NCBI RefSeq assembly: GCF_007830515.1
Contig: NZ_VLKT01000030.1
Coordinates: 1-64,000 of the forward strand
Reading direction: 5' to 3'
Origin: Mesorhizobium tianshanense
GTDB taxonomy: Bacteria; Pseudomonadota; Alphaproteobacteria; Rhizobiales; Rhizobiaceae
Length of the DNA stretch: 64,000 bases
Numbering within the stretch: the first letter of the stretch is position 1; each line of letters begins with the position of its first letter. Of the stretch, positions 1 to 8,335 are shown in pieces. The notes under the pieces are model-generated. The model searched no databases. It was not told where the DNA came from and was given only the letters and a program-made list of their open reading frames with translations. A program made the position numbers and the translations under genes.

Positions 1-121
1 GCTCAAGCGCCGCATGAAGCTGACCACGATCCGCTATGTCGGGCTGGCCAAGGCAGCCGCCCAGGTGACGATGGCGGCCATCGCCTTCAACATGCGCCGA
101 TGGGCCGCCATCACAGGATAG
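1..121 (+). mobile_element. IS5-type transposase, C-terminal fragment
   Basis: The first 121 bases read in one frame as the last 39 residues of a transposase, ending at TAG 119-121. The fragment starts LKRRMKLTTIRYVG and ends AFNMRRWAAITG, which I recognise as the C-terminal tail of IS5-type DDE transposases. The gene enters from beyond the window, so it is unknown whether the copy is intact. The 160 bases that follow, up to the aroG stop, hold no gene; the right-hand terminal repeat should lie there but I could not fix it without the left end. Confidence 0.6.
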
Positions 122-281
122 GTGCGCCCGGATTCCGGCCACACAGGGCCGGACCGCCGCCTGAAACCCCAGACAGGACACCCCAAAACCCAAAAACAAA
201 CGAAAACCGGCGCCAAACCCGTTCCCGCCAGCGCTCTCCTGAAACTGCGCAACGGTCCCACAAGGGGAGAAGGGGAAGCCG

Positions 282-1373
282 TCAGGCGGCTCCCGGGCGG
301 CTCTCCATCATCGCGCGACGCACTGACCTGCGCCGCTCGACAGCGTCGGCAAGGCCGTGCAGCACCGTCTCGGTGGTTGCCCAGTCGATGCAGCCATCGG
401 TGATGCTCTGGCCATAGACGAGCGGCTTGCCGGGCATGACGTCCTGTCGGCCGGCGACGAGGTTGCTCTCGATCATGACGCCGATGATGCGCTCGTCGCC
501 TGCCGCGACCTGGCCTGCCACGTTGGCCGCCACCTTTGGCTGGTGCTCCGGCTTCTTGTTGCTGTTGGCGTGGCTGACATCGATCATCAGCCGAGGTGCT
601 ACGCCGATCCGGGCGAGTTCCGCACTGGCTGCGGCGACGCATGCGGCGTCATAATTGGGCTGAATGCCGCCGCGCAGGATGACGTGGCAGTCCTCGTTGC
701 CGGTGGTCGTCGCGATGGCGCTGCGCCCGCCCTTCGTCACCGCCATGAAATGATGCGGCTGGGCGGCGGACTTCACCGCCTCGGCGGCGATCCGCAAATT
801 GCCGTCGGTGCCGTTCTTGAAGCCGACCGGGCAGGACAGGCCGGATGCGAGTTCGCGATGGATCTGGCTCTCGGTCGTGCGCGCGCCGATCGCACCCCAG
901 GCGACGAGGTCGGCGATGTATTGCGGGGTGGCCATGTCGAGGAATTCGGTCGCCGCCGGAAGGCCGAGATTGTTAACGGCGGAGAGCACGTTGCGGGCCA
1001 GCCTCAATCCCTTGTCGATATTGAAGCTGCCGTCCAGGTCGGGATCGTTGATCAGGCCCTTCCAGCCGACCGTCGTGCGCGGCTTCTCGAAATACACGCG
1101 CATCACGATCTCCAGCCGATCCGACAGGCTCTCGCGCAGCGTCGCCAGACGGCTGGCATAGTCTACGGCAGCGGCCGGGTCGTGGATCGAACAGGGGCCG
1201 ACGACGACTACCAGCCGATCATCAGTGCCGGTCAGCACGGCGTGGGTCGCGTTGCGTGACGCGGCAACGGTCCGCGTGGCCGTCAGCGTGCGCGGTATCT
1301 CCCGCATCACCTGGTCCGGCGTACTCAATTCCCTTATTTCCTTGACCCGAAGATCGTCTGTGGTGGTCAACAC
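282..1373 (-). CDS. aroG: 3-deoxy-7-phosphoheptulonate synthase (DAHP synthase, class I)
   Basis: Condenses phosphoenolpyruvate and erythrose 4-phosphate in the first step of the shikimate pathway, in the cytosol. The 363-residue length suits the AroG/AroF/AroH family. The metal and substrate motif GPCSIHD is near residues 59-65, a KNGTDG loop near 187 and DVSHANS near 265. The start is GTG, with an AGGAG-like site about 10 bases upstream. The leader is unusual: a terminator hairpin lies 40 bases before the start and is preceded by a short ORF rich in Phe, Trp and Tyr codons, so expression is probably set by attenuation in response to charged aromatic tRNAs (inference). No other shikimate gene is adjacent. 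Confidence 0.93.
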   Translation of the reverse strand: MLTTTDDLRVKEIRELSTPDQVMREIPRTLTATRTVAASRNATHAVLTGTDDRLVVVVGPCSIHDPAAAVDYASRLATLRESLSDRLEIVMRVYFEKPRTTVGWKGLINDPDLDGSFNIDKGLRLARNVLSAVNNLGLPAATEFLDMATPQYIADLVAWGAIGARTTESQIHRELASGLSCPVGFKNGTDGNLRIAAEAVKSAAQPHHFMAVTKGGRSAIATTTGNEDCHVILRGGIQPNYDAACVAAASAELARIGVAPRLMIDVSHANSNKKPEHQPKVAANVAGQVAAGDERIIGVMIESNLVAGRQDVMPGKPLVYGQSITDGCIDWATTETVLHGLADAVERRRSVRRAMMESRPGAA

Positions 1374-1412
1374 GGCTTTCTGCTCCTGATTGGGAGACCC
1401 GCCGGCTGAAAC

Positions 1413-1437
1413 AAAAAAGCCGCCAGGTCTGGCGGCT
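1413..1437 (-). terminator. Intrinsic terminator/attenuator in the aroG leader
   Basis: On the minus strand, an eight-base perfect stem (AGCCGCCA/TGGCGGCT) with a four-base loop runs straight into six U residues. It lies between the leader ORF stop at 1462 and the aroG GTG at 1373. No ordinary gene ends just upstream, so a plain terminator has no obvious job here. The minus-strand segment CTGGCGGC at 1484-1491, inside the leader ORF, is perfectly complementary to GCCGCCAG at 1429-1436, the 5' arm of this hairpin. It could form a competing antiterminator. Confidence 0.75.
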
Positions 1438-1461
1438 GTTCGGATTTTGATGCTGCAATCT

Positions 1462-1548
1462 TCAGATCGAGCGCAATCCTCCCGCCGCCAGCGAGCTGCC
1501 GTAGCTAAAGTACCAGAACGAGGCGGTCAGGTGGATCATGACGCCCAT
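1462..1548 (-). CDS. Putative aromatic-amino-acid leader peptide of aroG
   Basis: A 28-codon minus-strand ORF starts at ATG 1548 and ends at TGA 1464-1462, just before the attenuator hairpin. Residues 11-16 are FWYFSY, that is Phe-Trp-Tyr-Phe-Ser-Tyr: five aromatic residues in six codons. The CTGGCGGC antiterminator segment begins about ten bases after these codons, where a stalled ribosome would leave it free. The same frame is open up to ATG 1608, giving 48 codons. Neither start has a strong Shine-Dalgarno sequence, so the start is uncertain. The role is inferred from position and codon content; no homologue is claimed. Confidence 0.6.
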   Translation of the reverse strand: MGVMIHLTASFWYFSYGSSLAAGGLRSI

Positions 1549-1633
1549 ATAATCGAAGCCGAAGCGCTTGTCACGTGCCTGATGAGGAGGAGGTCTACTC
1601 CAGCCCATTCGCGATTGGCTGAAGCCTCCCGAA

Positions 1634-1820
1634 CTTCGTCATCTTAGGCGAAAGAGGAGCGAAGCTCCGTCACGGAGACCCTAGGATCCATTCCGTGACT
1701 CTAGCCGAAGAGCGCAGTGGGGCAGAATTCTGCACCGCGGCAACGCCTAGAAGTCACGGCATGGATCCTGGGGTCTGCGCCGCGTCGCTACGCTCCTTGC
1801 TCCGCCCGTGGATGACGAAG
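1634..1820. repeat. Long imperfect palindromic element (about 187 bp)
   Basis: The two arms, about 1634-1707 and 1744-1820, are near-perfect inverted copies of one another over roughly 75 bases. They begin and end with CTTCGTCATC/GATGACGAAG and share AGACCC-AGGATCCAT-CCGTGACT cores. The centre is about 35 bases. No ORF of its own is seen. It looks like a dispersed REP/MITE-type palindrome sitting between the SDR gene end and the aroG leader; a bidirectional termination role is possible. Confidence 0.7.
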
Positions 1821-1849
1821 TGATGGGCGTTCCGCTACACTCGCCGACA

Positions 1850-2644
1850 CTACTCCGGCGACGACCCGGCGATGTTCTGGTCGTAGTCGACCAGCGACCC
1901 GGTCATGACGCCGGATTGCGGGCTGATCATATAGCTGATCAGCCGGGCAAGCTGGTCCGGCTTCACCAATTGGCCCATCGGCTGCGCAGCCTCGGCCTTT
2001 TCCAGCCAGTCGTCAGGCGCATCGTGCCATTTCTTCTGCACGATCGCCTCGCCTTCGGTGTCCATCCAGCCGGGCAGCACGGCGTTGCAGCGGATGCGAT
2101 TGCCGCGATAGGCATTGGCGACATTCTTGGTCAGCGTCATCAGAGCGCCCTTGCTCGACGAATAGGGCGTCAGGAACGACTGGCCGCAATGCGCCGACAT
2201 CGACAGCACATTGACGATCGAGCCAGGCGCTTTGTTTTCCAGCAGATGCGCTACCACGCCCTGCATCAGGAAAAACGGACCGCGCACATTGGTCGCAAAG
2301 ATCGTGTCGAAAAGCTCTTCGCTCGTCTCGACCAGTGAACCGCGGGCCGAGGTGGCGGCGGCGTTGACCAGCGCGTTGATCGTGCCGAAATGAGCGATCG
2401 CCGTTTCGACGGCCCGCCTGCAATCGGCCACCTCTGAGACATCGGCGCTGATGAAGATGGCATCGACGCCTGACTCCCTGAGAGCGGCGACCGCCTTGTC
2501 GCCTTTCTCCTTGGAGCGGCCGATCAGCGCCAGCGCGCGGCAGCCCTCGTCGGCCAGTGCTTCGGCGACGGCGAAGCCGATACCTTGCGCGCCGCCGGTG
2601 ACGATGGCGCGTGTTTCGGAATTGCGATCGGCTGAACCGTTCAT
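1850..2644 (-). CDS. SDR-family NAD(P)-dependent oxidoreductase
   Basis: A 264-residue classical short-chain dehydrogenase. The cofactor motif TGGAQGIG is at 16-23, NAAA at 94-97, the catalytic Ser in the SMS stretch near 148-150, and Tyr161/Lys165 in YSSSK. The ATG at 2644 follows CAGGAG. It is the last gene of a minus-strand run with an inositol-dehydrogenase-like enzyme and a sugar/polyol ABC transporter, 26 bases after the dehydrogenase. It therefore probably oxidises or reduces an intermediate of the same cyclitol or sugar route. The substrate cannot be read from the sequence. Confidence 0.85.
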   Translation of the reverse strand: MNGSADRNSETRAIVTGGAQGIGFAVAEALADEGCRALALIGRSKEKGDKAVAALRESGVDAIFISADVSEVADCRRAVETAIAHFGTINALVNAAATSARGSLVETSEELFDTIFATNVRGPFFLMQGVVAHLLENKAPGSIVNVLSMSAHCGQSFLTPYSSSKGALMTLTKNVANAYRGNRIRCNAVLPGWMDTEGEAIVQKKWHDAPDDWLEKAEAAQPMGQLVKPDQLARLISYMISPQSGVMTGSLVDYDQNIAGSSPE

Positions 2645-2670
2645 CGCGTTGCTCCTGTGATAGATGTTGC

Positions 2671-3666
2671 TCAGTTGTCGAGGCGGACGGTCTTGCCTTC
2701 CTTGGCCGATTTCAGCGCCGCATCCGCCAGCCTAAGCGCGACGAGCCCGTCCTTGCCGCTCGGCGCGGCCTTGTTGCCTGATGTCGCCGCTGCGATGAAG
2801 GCGGCGATCTCGTTGGCATAGGCGTCGAGGTAGCGGGTCATGAAGAAGTCGTGCAGCGGCGGGCGCGTGTAGCCCTTGTCGTTGGCCAGTTCGATCGACA
2901 CTGGCCGCTGGTTCTCGGCGGCAACCATGCCCTTCGAACCATGCACCTCGATGCGCTGATCGTAGCCATAGGTGGCCCGTCGCGAATTGGAGATGATGCA
3001 CTGCTTGCCGGAAGCGGTTTCGAGGATGACGCTGACGCTGTCGAAGTCGCCGGCCTCGCCGATCTTTTTGTCGACCAGCACCGAGGCATGCGCGCTGACC
3101 GCCACCGGCTCCTCGCCGAGCAGGAAGCGCGCCATGTCGAAATCATGGATGGTCATGTCGCGAAAGATGCCGCCCGAGCGGCCGATATAGTCGAGCGGCG
3201 GCGGGCCGGGATCGCGCGACGTGATGGTCACCATCTCGACCGTGCCGATGGCGCCGTCGTCGATCGCCTTGCGCACGGCGGCGAAATGCGGATCGAAACG
3301 GCGGTTGAAGCCGACCATCAAGGTGGCGCCGGCCTTGTCGACCACCGCCAGGCATTTTTCCACCCTGCCGGCGTCCAGGTCGATCGGCTTCTCGCAAAAG
3401 ATCGCCTTGCCGGCCCTGGCGAACCGCTCGATCAGATCGGCATGGGTGTCGGTCGGCGTGCAGATGATGACCGCGTCGATATCCCCGGCTTTTTCGATGG
3501 CCTCGATGGTGCGCACTTCGGCGCCATAGGCCGACGCCAGCTCGGTCGCCGCCTTCTCGAAGGCGTCCGCCACTGCGACCAATTTGGCCTGCGGATTGGA
3601 ACCCACGGCGCGAGCGTGGACCTTGCCGATACGACCGGCACCGAGAAGAGCGAAGCGAAGAGGCAT
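2671..3666 (-). CDS. iolG: Inositol 2-dehydrogenase-like oxidoreductase (Gfo/Idh/MocA)
   Basis: A 331-residue protein with the N-terminal Rossmann motif GAGRIG at 9-14 and the family EKP motif at 92-94, whose Lys is catalytic in inositol dehydrogenases. It would oxidise myo-inositol or a derivative to the ketone with NAD+. ATG 3666 follows AAGGAA. It lies between the ABC transporter ATPase and the SDR gene, all on the minus strand. In rhizopine operons MocA belongs to this family, so the enzyme could be IdhA- or MocA-like; sequence alone does not separate the two. The iolG symbol is tentative. Confidence 0.8.
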   Translation of the reverse strand: MPLRFALLGAGRIGKVHARAVGSNPQAKLVAVADAFEKAATELASAYGAEVRTIEAIEKAGDIDAVIICTPTDTHADLIERFARAGKAIFCEKPIDLDAGRVEKCLAVVDKAGATLMVGFNRRFDPHFAAVRKAIDDGAIGTVEMVTITSRDPGPPPLDYIGRSGGIFRDMTIHDFDMARFLLGEEPVAVSAHASVLVDKKIGEAGDFDSVSVILETASGKQCIISNSRRATYGYDQRIEVHGSKGMVAAENQRPVSIELANDKGYTRPPLHDFFMTRYLDAYANEIAAFIAAATSGNKAAPSGKDGLVALRLADAALKSAKEGKTVRLDN

Positions 3667-3783
3667 GGGGTTTCCTTGAGGATGGTTTTAAGAAATGTAT
3701 CCCGCCCGGTCAGGGCGAGGCACTGAGGTTATGATCACCACAGGTCGACGGACGCCGACGATCCGCTGACCCTACATCCGTCT

Positions 3784-4551
3784 CTAGGCGGCAAGTTCCG
3801 CCTCCCCGGTCTTGGAGCCGGTGATGTAGGAGACGATGTCGTTGCCGTCGGTGTCCTGCTTGCGCAAATTGGCGACGATGCGGCCGCGCCGGAACACGAC
3901 GATTCGGTCGCAAAGGTCGAACACCTGGCGCATATTGTGGCTGATCAGGATCAGCGGCTCGCCATTGGCCTTGAGCGTGCGGATGATGTTTTCGACCTGC
4001 GCCGTCTCCTGCACGCCGAGAGCTGCCGTCGGCTCGTCCATGATGATCAGCTTGGAGGCGAAGGTCGCGGTCCTGGCGATCGCCACGCATTGGCGCTGGC
4101 CGCCAGACATATGGCGGATGGTGTTGTTGAGGTTGGGGATCTTCACCGCGGTGCGGACCAGCGCCGCCTCGGTCGCCTTGCGCATGAACTTGCGATCGAG
4201 GATCGAGAAGGGGCCGAGATTGAAAAGCACCTTCTCGCGGCCGAGAAACAGGTTCGACGGCACGTCGAGATCGTCGGCGAGCGCAAGGTTCTGGAACACG
4301 GTTTCGATGCCGGCCTCGCGCGCCGCGATCGGGCCGGCGAAGTTCACTTCCTGGCCGTCGAACCAGACCTTGCCGCTGGTGCGCTGCTCGACAGCCGTGA
4401 TCTGACGCACGAAGGTGGATTTGCCGGCGCCGTTGTCGCCCATGATGGCGACATGCTCGCCCTTGCGCAGTTCGAAATTCGCGCCTTCGAGCGCATGCAC
4501 GCCGCCATAGTATTTGGTCAGGTTCTCGGTCTTCAGGACGATGTCTGACAT
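3784..4551 (-). CDS. Sugar/polyol ABC transporter, ATP-binding protein (single-domain, FrcA-like)
   Basis: A 255-residue cytoplasmic ATPase with Walker A GDNGAGKST near 38-46, the signature MSGGQRQ near 145, and Walker B IIMDEPTAALG near 165. It energises import with the permease, whose stop ends 2 bases upstream of this start. I chose ATG 4551 (MSDIVLK) over an upstream in-frame codon that would overlap the permease. Sugar ATPases of this class are often double-domain (RbsA, IatA, about 500 residues). The single domain resembles the fructose-type FrcA architecture. A substrate of inositol type is inferred from the neighbours. Confidence 0.88.
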   Translation of the reverse strand: MSDIVLKTENLTKYYGGVHALEGANFELRKGEHVAIMGDNGAGKSTFVRQITAVEQRTSGKVWFDGQEVNFAGPIAAREAGIETVFQNLALADDLDVPSNLFLGREKVLFNLGPFSILDRKFMRKATEAALVRTAVKIPNLNNTIRHMSGGQRQCVAIARTATFASKLIIMDEPTAALGVQETAQVENIIRTLKANGEPLILISHNMRQVFDLCDRIVVFRRGRIVANLRKQDTDGNDIVSYITGSKTGEAELAA

Positions 4552-4553
4552 GA

Positions 4554-5630
4554 TCAAGCCCTCATTGCCCGCAGGCGTTGGCGCCACTGGTCGAGAACGA
4601 CTGCGCCGATGATGATCACGCCCTTGACCATCTCCTGGTAGTAGGCGTCGAGGCGCAGGAAGGTGAAGCCGGAGATGATGACGCCGAAGATCAGCGCACC
4701 GATCACCGTTCCGATGATCGAGCCGCGGCCGCCAGATAGCGAGACGCCGCCGATGACCGCCATGGCGATCGCGTCCAGTTCGTACATCACGCCCATGCCC
4801 GCCTGAGCGGTGAGGTTCTTGGAACTCAGCACCACGGCGGCAAGCGAGGCGAGGATGCCGGCAATGACGAAGACGAGGATCTTGTGGTTCTGGACATTGA
4901 TGCCGGACATGCGCGCGGCGTCTTCATTGGAGCCGATGGCATAACAGTGCTTCCCATACCTGGTGTATGTCATGATCAGCTGGAACAGAATTGCCAGCGA
5001 TATGAAGATGATGACAGGCATCAGTCCCTTGCCGATCGCCGCGAAGCTCTCGGTGGGAAACGAGATCGGCTGCCCCTTGGACCACCATTTGGCGACGCCG
5101 CGCGCGGTGACCATCATGCCGAGCGTGGCGATGAACGGTGGAATGCGCGTATAGGCGACCAGCGAGCCGTTGATCAGGCCCGCCAGCAGGCCGCAGCCGA
5201 TCGCGACGAGCACCGGCACGATCACTGGCAGGTCGGTCCAGCCCTGTTCGATGAACATCGCCTTGGGGTTAGGGTTGCCGTTGACCGTCGCCACCTGGGC
5301 GAAGCTCATGGCGATCATCGCCGTGGCGCCGACGATCGAACCCGAGGAAAGGTCGATGCCGCCGGAAATGATCACCTGCGTCACGCCGATGGCGATGATG
5401 CCGACAATCGACACCTGCAGGATGATGATTTGCAGACGCGCCTCGTTGAAGATCGTATCGACATTGGCGCGGGTGTTGAACAGGAAGCTGTCGCCGAGAA
5501 AGACCCGGCCTATCAGCTCGAAGGCGCCGACGAGGATGATGAGCGCCAGGAAAACGTTGAATTCGGCAGGCCATGTGCGCTTCTTCGCATCATAGCTTAG
5601 TCCGCCGACGCCATGGGTTGTCTGTGACAA
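4554..5630 (-). CDS. Sugar/polyol ABC transporter permease
   Basis: A 358-residue integral membrane protein of the RbsC/FrcC/IatP type (BPD_transp_2), with about 8-10 hydrophobic segments. The conserved GGIDLSSGSIVG stretch is near residue 90 and GGVSLSGGRGSIIGT near 295. It forms the inner-membrane channel with the ATPase downstream and the binding protein upstream. The start appears to be TTG 5630, well placed behind GGAGGAAA, and no in-frame ATG occurs for about 90 codons. About 200 bases with an inverted-repeat cluster separate it from the binding-protein gene. Confidence 0.9.
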   Translation of the reverse strand: MSQTTHGVGGLSYDAKKRTWPAEFNVFLALIILVGAFELIGRVFLGDSFLFNTRANVDTIFNEARLQIIILQVSIVGIIAIGVTQVIISGGIDLSSGSIVGATAMIAMSFAQVATVNGNPNPKAMFIEQGWTDLPVIVPVLVAIGCGLLAGLINGSLVAYTRIPPFIATLGMMVTARGVAKWWSKGQPISFPTESFAAIGKGLMPVIIFISLAILFQLIMTYTRYGKHCYAIGSNEDAARMSGINVQNHKILVFVIAGILASLAAVVLSSKNLTAQAGMGVMYELDAIAMAVIGGVSLSGGRGSIIGTVIGALIFGVIISGFTFLRLDAYYQEMVKGVIIIGAVVLDQWRQRLRAMRA

Positions 5631-5715
5631 ATCTTGTTTCCTCCGTCAGCAGTCGCTTCCCGTCGCCTGTCTTCGGCGATGAGGGAAAAGAGGAGCGGCG
5701 TTGTCCTTTTGTTTT

Positions 5716-5790
5716 GAGCATCGGCGGCTTCCACTTTTGGATCCGATGCTCTTGTTTCGAACATCGGATCCGCAAAATGGCCCGATGCTC
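5716..5790. repeat. Palindromic repeat between binding-protein and permease genes
   Basis: GAGCATCGG at 5716-5724 pairs with CCGATGCTC at 5743-5751, and a second copy of the right arm follows, ending at 5790. On the reverse strand the inner sequence contains AAAAGTGG, like several other palindromes in this window. Its place between transporter genes could lower expression of the permease and ATPase relative to the abundant binding protein, as intercistronic hairpins do elsewhere (inference). Confidence 0.6.
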
Positions 5791-5826
5791 CGACGCGCCG
5801 CTCCCTATCGAAAACCGTCCTCGGCC

Positions 5827-6768
5827 TCAGTTCTTCTGCAGGAACTTGTCGATGTTTGCCGGCGTGACCAGCTGGAAGGGGATGTAGACCTTCTGTTCGA
5901 CCGCCTCGCCCTTGGAAAGCTTGAGTGCGGCATCCAGCGCCCCTGCGCCCTGGCCGGCCGCATCCTGGAACACGGTCGCGTCGAGGTCGCCCGCCTGCAT
6001 TGCGGCAAGCGCGTCCTGGGTGGCGTCCACGCCGCCGACGACAACCGACTTCATGTCGATGTTGGCGGCCTTCATCGCCTGGATGGCGCCGATGGCGCTT
6101 TCGTCATTGTTGGCGATCACGCCATCGAACGGTGTGCCGGTCGACAGCCAGTTGGTCATCAGATTCTGCGCTTCCTCGCGCTTCCAGTTCGACGTCTGCT
6201 TGTCGATGATCTTGATGAAGCTGCATTCCGGCGTGGCGATGACATCGTCGATGTCCTTGGTGCGCTGCACCGCGGCCTGGTTCGACAGCTCGCCCATGAT
6301 CACGTAGACATTGGCCTCGGTCTTGCCGGCCTCCTTGAACAGGCGGCAGACTTCCTGGGTTTCGAGAGTGCCGGATTCGACCTCGTTGGAGGCGACGAAG
6401 GCCTGGTTGTCCGGCAGCGTGTCGACATTGACCGGCTCGCGGTTGACATAGACCAGCGGAACCTTGGCCGCAGCGGCGGCGTCCGACATTGCCTGGGTGG
6501 CCGAGGTGTCGACCGGATTGACGATGATCGCGTCGACGCCCGAGGCGACGAAGTTCTTGATCTGGTCGAGCTGCTTGGCGACGTCGTTCTGCGCGTCCTC
6601 GACCTGCAGCTCCACGCCTTCCATGCCCTTGGCCTGCTCGATCATGCCGTTGCGCAGCACGGTCAGGAAGTTGTCGTCGAACAGCGCCATCGACACGCCG
6701 ATCTTGGCGGCGAGGGCGGACGAACTCATCAGCGCCGAAAACACGACGCCCAAAAGCAGTTTTTTCAT
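5827..6768 (-). CDS. Periplasmic sugar/polyol-binding protein of ABC transporter
   Basis: A 313-residue RbsB-type binding protein (Peripla_BP_4). Residues 1-21 form a Sec signal peptide (MKKLLLGVV, then ALAA at the cleavage site). The mature part starts KIGVSMALFDDNF and contains ANNDESAIGAIQAM in the second lobe. ATG 6768 follows AGGAGAAAT; upstream in-frame codons lack a site and would bury the signal peptide. It is the first gene of the transporter run. MocB of rhizopine systems and IbpA for inositol belong to the same family, so a cyclitol ligand is plausible but unproven. Confidence 0.9.
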   Translation of the reverse strand: MKKLLLGVVFSALMSSSALAAKIGVSMALFDDNFLTVLRNGMIEQAKGMEGVELQVEDAQNDVAKQLDQIKNFVASGVDAIIVNPVDTSATQAMSDAAAAAKVPLVYVNREPVNVDTLPDNQAFVASNEVESGTLETQEVCRLFKEAGKTEANVYVIMGELSNQAAVQRTKDIDDVIATPECSFIKIIDKQTSNWKREEAQNLMTNWLSTGTPFDGVIANNDESAIGAIQAMKAANIDMKSVVVGGVDATQDALAAMQAGDLDATVFQDAAGQGAGALDAALKLSKGEAVEQKVYIPFQLVTPANIDKFLQKN

Positions 6769-7135
6769 TTTATTTCTCCTCCACAGAATTGGTGTCCGGC
6801 TGCACCGATCTACCCGGAATCCCCGATCTCCCAGGGAATCTCTCCCGATTGCCATCTCCGTTCCCTGATGGCGATTTCAGCGTTGACTGGAACGCCAAGT
6901 CCTCCGCTTGAAACAGATGTTCCGGAACGAAAGAACCAAAATACCTAGTCGGTGAAATATTTATTCCATTCTGCGTGCGGGCGTCAAGGAGATTCCGAAA
7001 GCGGATGCTGGATTTTCGGATAACGCGGCTGAGGGCCGGCAAATCTTCTGCAAGAATCCATCAGGCTGATAGTTCACATCATGATGCCCGATCTGAACCT
7101 GGATGCCTTGTCTGAGCCCAGACGTTTGCCCGAAC
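6769..7135. promoter_or_regulatory. Promoter region of the transporter run with candidate operator
   Basis: This gene-free stretch of 367 bases separates the LacI regulator end from the binding-protein start and must hold the promoter of the minus-strand transporter and dehydrogenase genes. It contains the perfect 10-base palindrome GTTCCGGAAC at 6920-6929. A central CG and this symmetry suit a LacI-family operator. A nearby AT-rich block at 6944-6964 could be the promoter melting region. No start site is assigned. Confidence 0.4.
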
Positions 7136-8167
7136 CTAGATGTTCTCAGGCAGATAGATATCGAAGGGCAGGAAGGTCTGGCCCGGCGCATTGGCAGCGC
7201 CTGCCTCGATGGCATGCGCCATCAGCCCGACAAGCTCGCGGCATAGTGCTGCCAGCGGCGTCGAAATCACCATGGTCAGGATGTTGTCGGCGAGCGCCGC
7301 GCGCGATTCGGCGTTGATCTCGTTGCAGACGACCACCGGCATGTTTGCCGGCCTAGCCGCCCGTAGCGCGGAAACCGCGCCTTCCATGCCGCCGCCGGCG
7401 ACATAGCAGCCGGCAAGATCCGGGTACCGCGCCAGAAGATCGATCATCGCATCATGGGTCACCTGGTTGGCTTCCAGGTTGACCAGCGTCTCCATCACCG
7501 TGAATTCCGGCGCATGCTCGCGGAAGAATGATCTGAAGCCGATCTCGCGCAGCTCATGGCCATGGAAGCGATGGCTGCCGACAAAAAGGGCGACCTTGCC
7601 GGGCTTTCTCGCCGCCCTGGCGATCATCCAGGCCGCGGTGCGACCGACCTTGCGGTTGTCGAGGCCGACATAGCCCTCCCGGATACCGGCGGCAAAGTCG
7701 GACAACAGCGAGAAGACGGGTTGCCCCCTTGCCTTCAGGGTCTCGACGGCTGCCGTTAGCGTCGGATGATCCGGACCGACAAGGGCGACTGCCCGGGATT
7801 TCGCCGCTAGCTTGCGCATCTGCGCGGCGATCTCGTCGGGGGCCAGCGAACTGGCGAAATCGATGGTTGCCACGCCGCGGAAGCGCTGCGATTGCGAAAC
7901 CGCCAGTTCGAGCTCCCGCGCGAAATCGCTGTAGAAAACATCATTGCCTCTCAGCAGCAGAAAGCCGAGCCGGTATTCCGGCAGTTCCTGGCGCATCCGC
8001 TGCTTGATCAGCCCGGCGGCGTGGTAGCCGATGCTTGTGGCGGCCTCGTAGACGCGGCGGGCGGTTTCCTCGCGCACCGGCAAGCGGTTGTTCAGCACCC
8101 GGTCGACGGTGGCGACGCTGACCCCGGAGATGCGCGCCAGATCGGTGATGGTCGGCCGTTTTGCCAT
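7136..8167 (-). CDS. LacI-family transcriptional regulator
   Basis: A 343-residue repressor. The N-terminal HTH (residues 4-25, ITDLARISGVSVATVDRVLN) and hinge are followed by a periplasmic-binding-protein-like effector domain from about 60 to the end. ATG 8167 (MAKRPTIT) follows AGGACTCTC and places the HTH at the very N-terminus, as usual; a longer reading upstream was rejected. It lies between the transporter/dehydrogenase run and the divergent mocDEF-like genes, so it probably controls both, with a sugar- or cyclitol-like effector (inference). Confidence 0.9.
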   Translation of the reverse strand: MAKRPTITDLARISGVSVATVDRVLNNRLPVREETARRVYEAATSIGYHAAGLIKQRMRQELPEYRLGFLLLRGNDVFYSDFARELELAVSQSQRFRGVATIDFASSLAPDEIAAQMRKLAAKSRAVALVGPDHPTLTAAVETLKARGQPVFSLLSDFAAGIREGYVGLDNRKVGRTAAWMIARAARKPGKVALFVGSHRFHGHELREIGFRSFFREHAPEFTVMETLVNLEANQVTHDAMIDLLARYPDLAGCYVAGGGMEGAVSALRAARPANMPVVVCNEINAESRAALADNILTMVISTPLAALCRELVGLMAHAIEAGAANAPGQTFLPFDIYLPENI

Positions 8168-8335
8168 GAGAGTCCTGCCTGATTGCCAGCATACCTCTAC
8201 ACCATTCTGATGGTAAATGATAGAAACTATCTTTGTGATATTGAGCCTATCATGGCTTGGCGCTACTTTGCGACACAAGCACCTGTGGCAGGGGCACCCG
8301 TCCTGACGGACGTTGTGCCGACGGAGGCAGCCTCT
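8168..8335. promoter_or_regulatory. Divergent promoter region, LacI regulator / mocDEF-like genes
   Basis: 168 bases separate the regulator start (minus) from the desaturase-like gene (plus). Within them, GATAG-AAA-CTATC at 8219-8231 is a perfect inverted repeat with a three-base centre. It could be an operator shared by both directions. It differs from the GTTCCGGAAC palindrome upstream of the binding protein, so at most one of the two is likely to be the LacI site. Confidence 0.35.
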
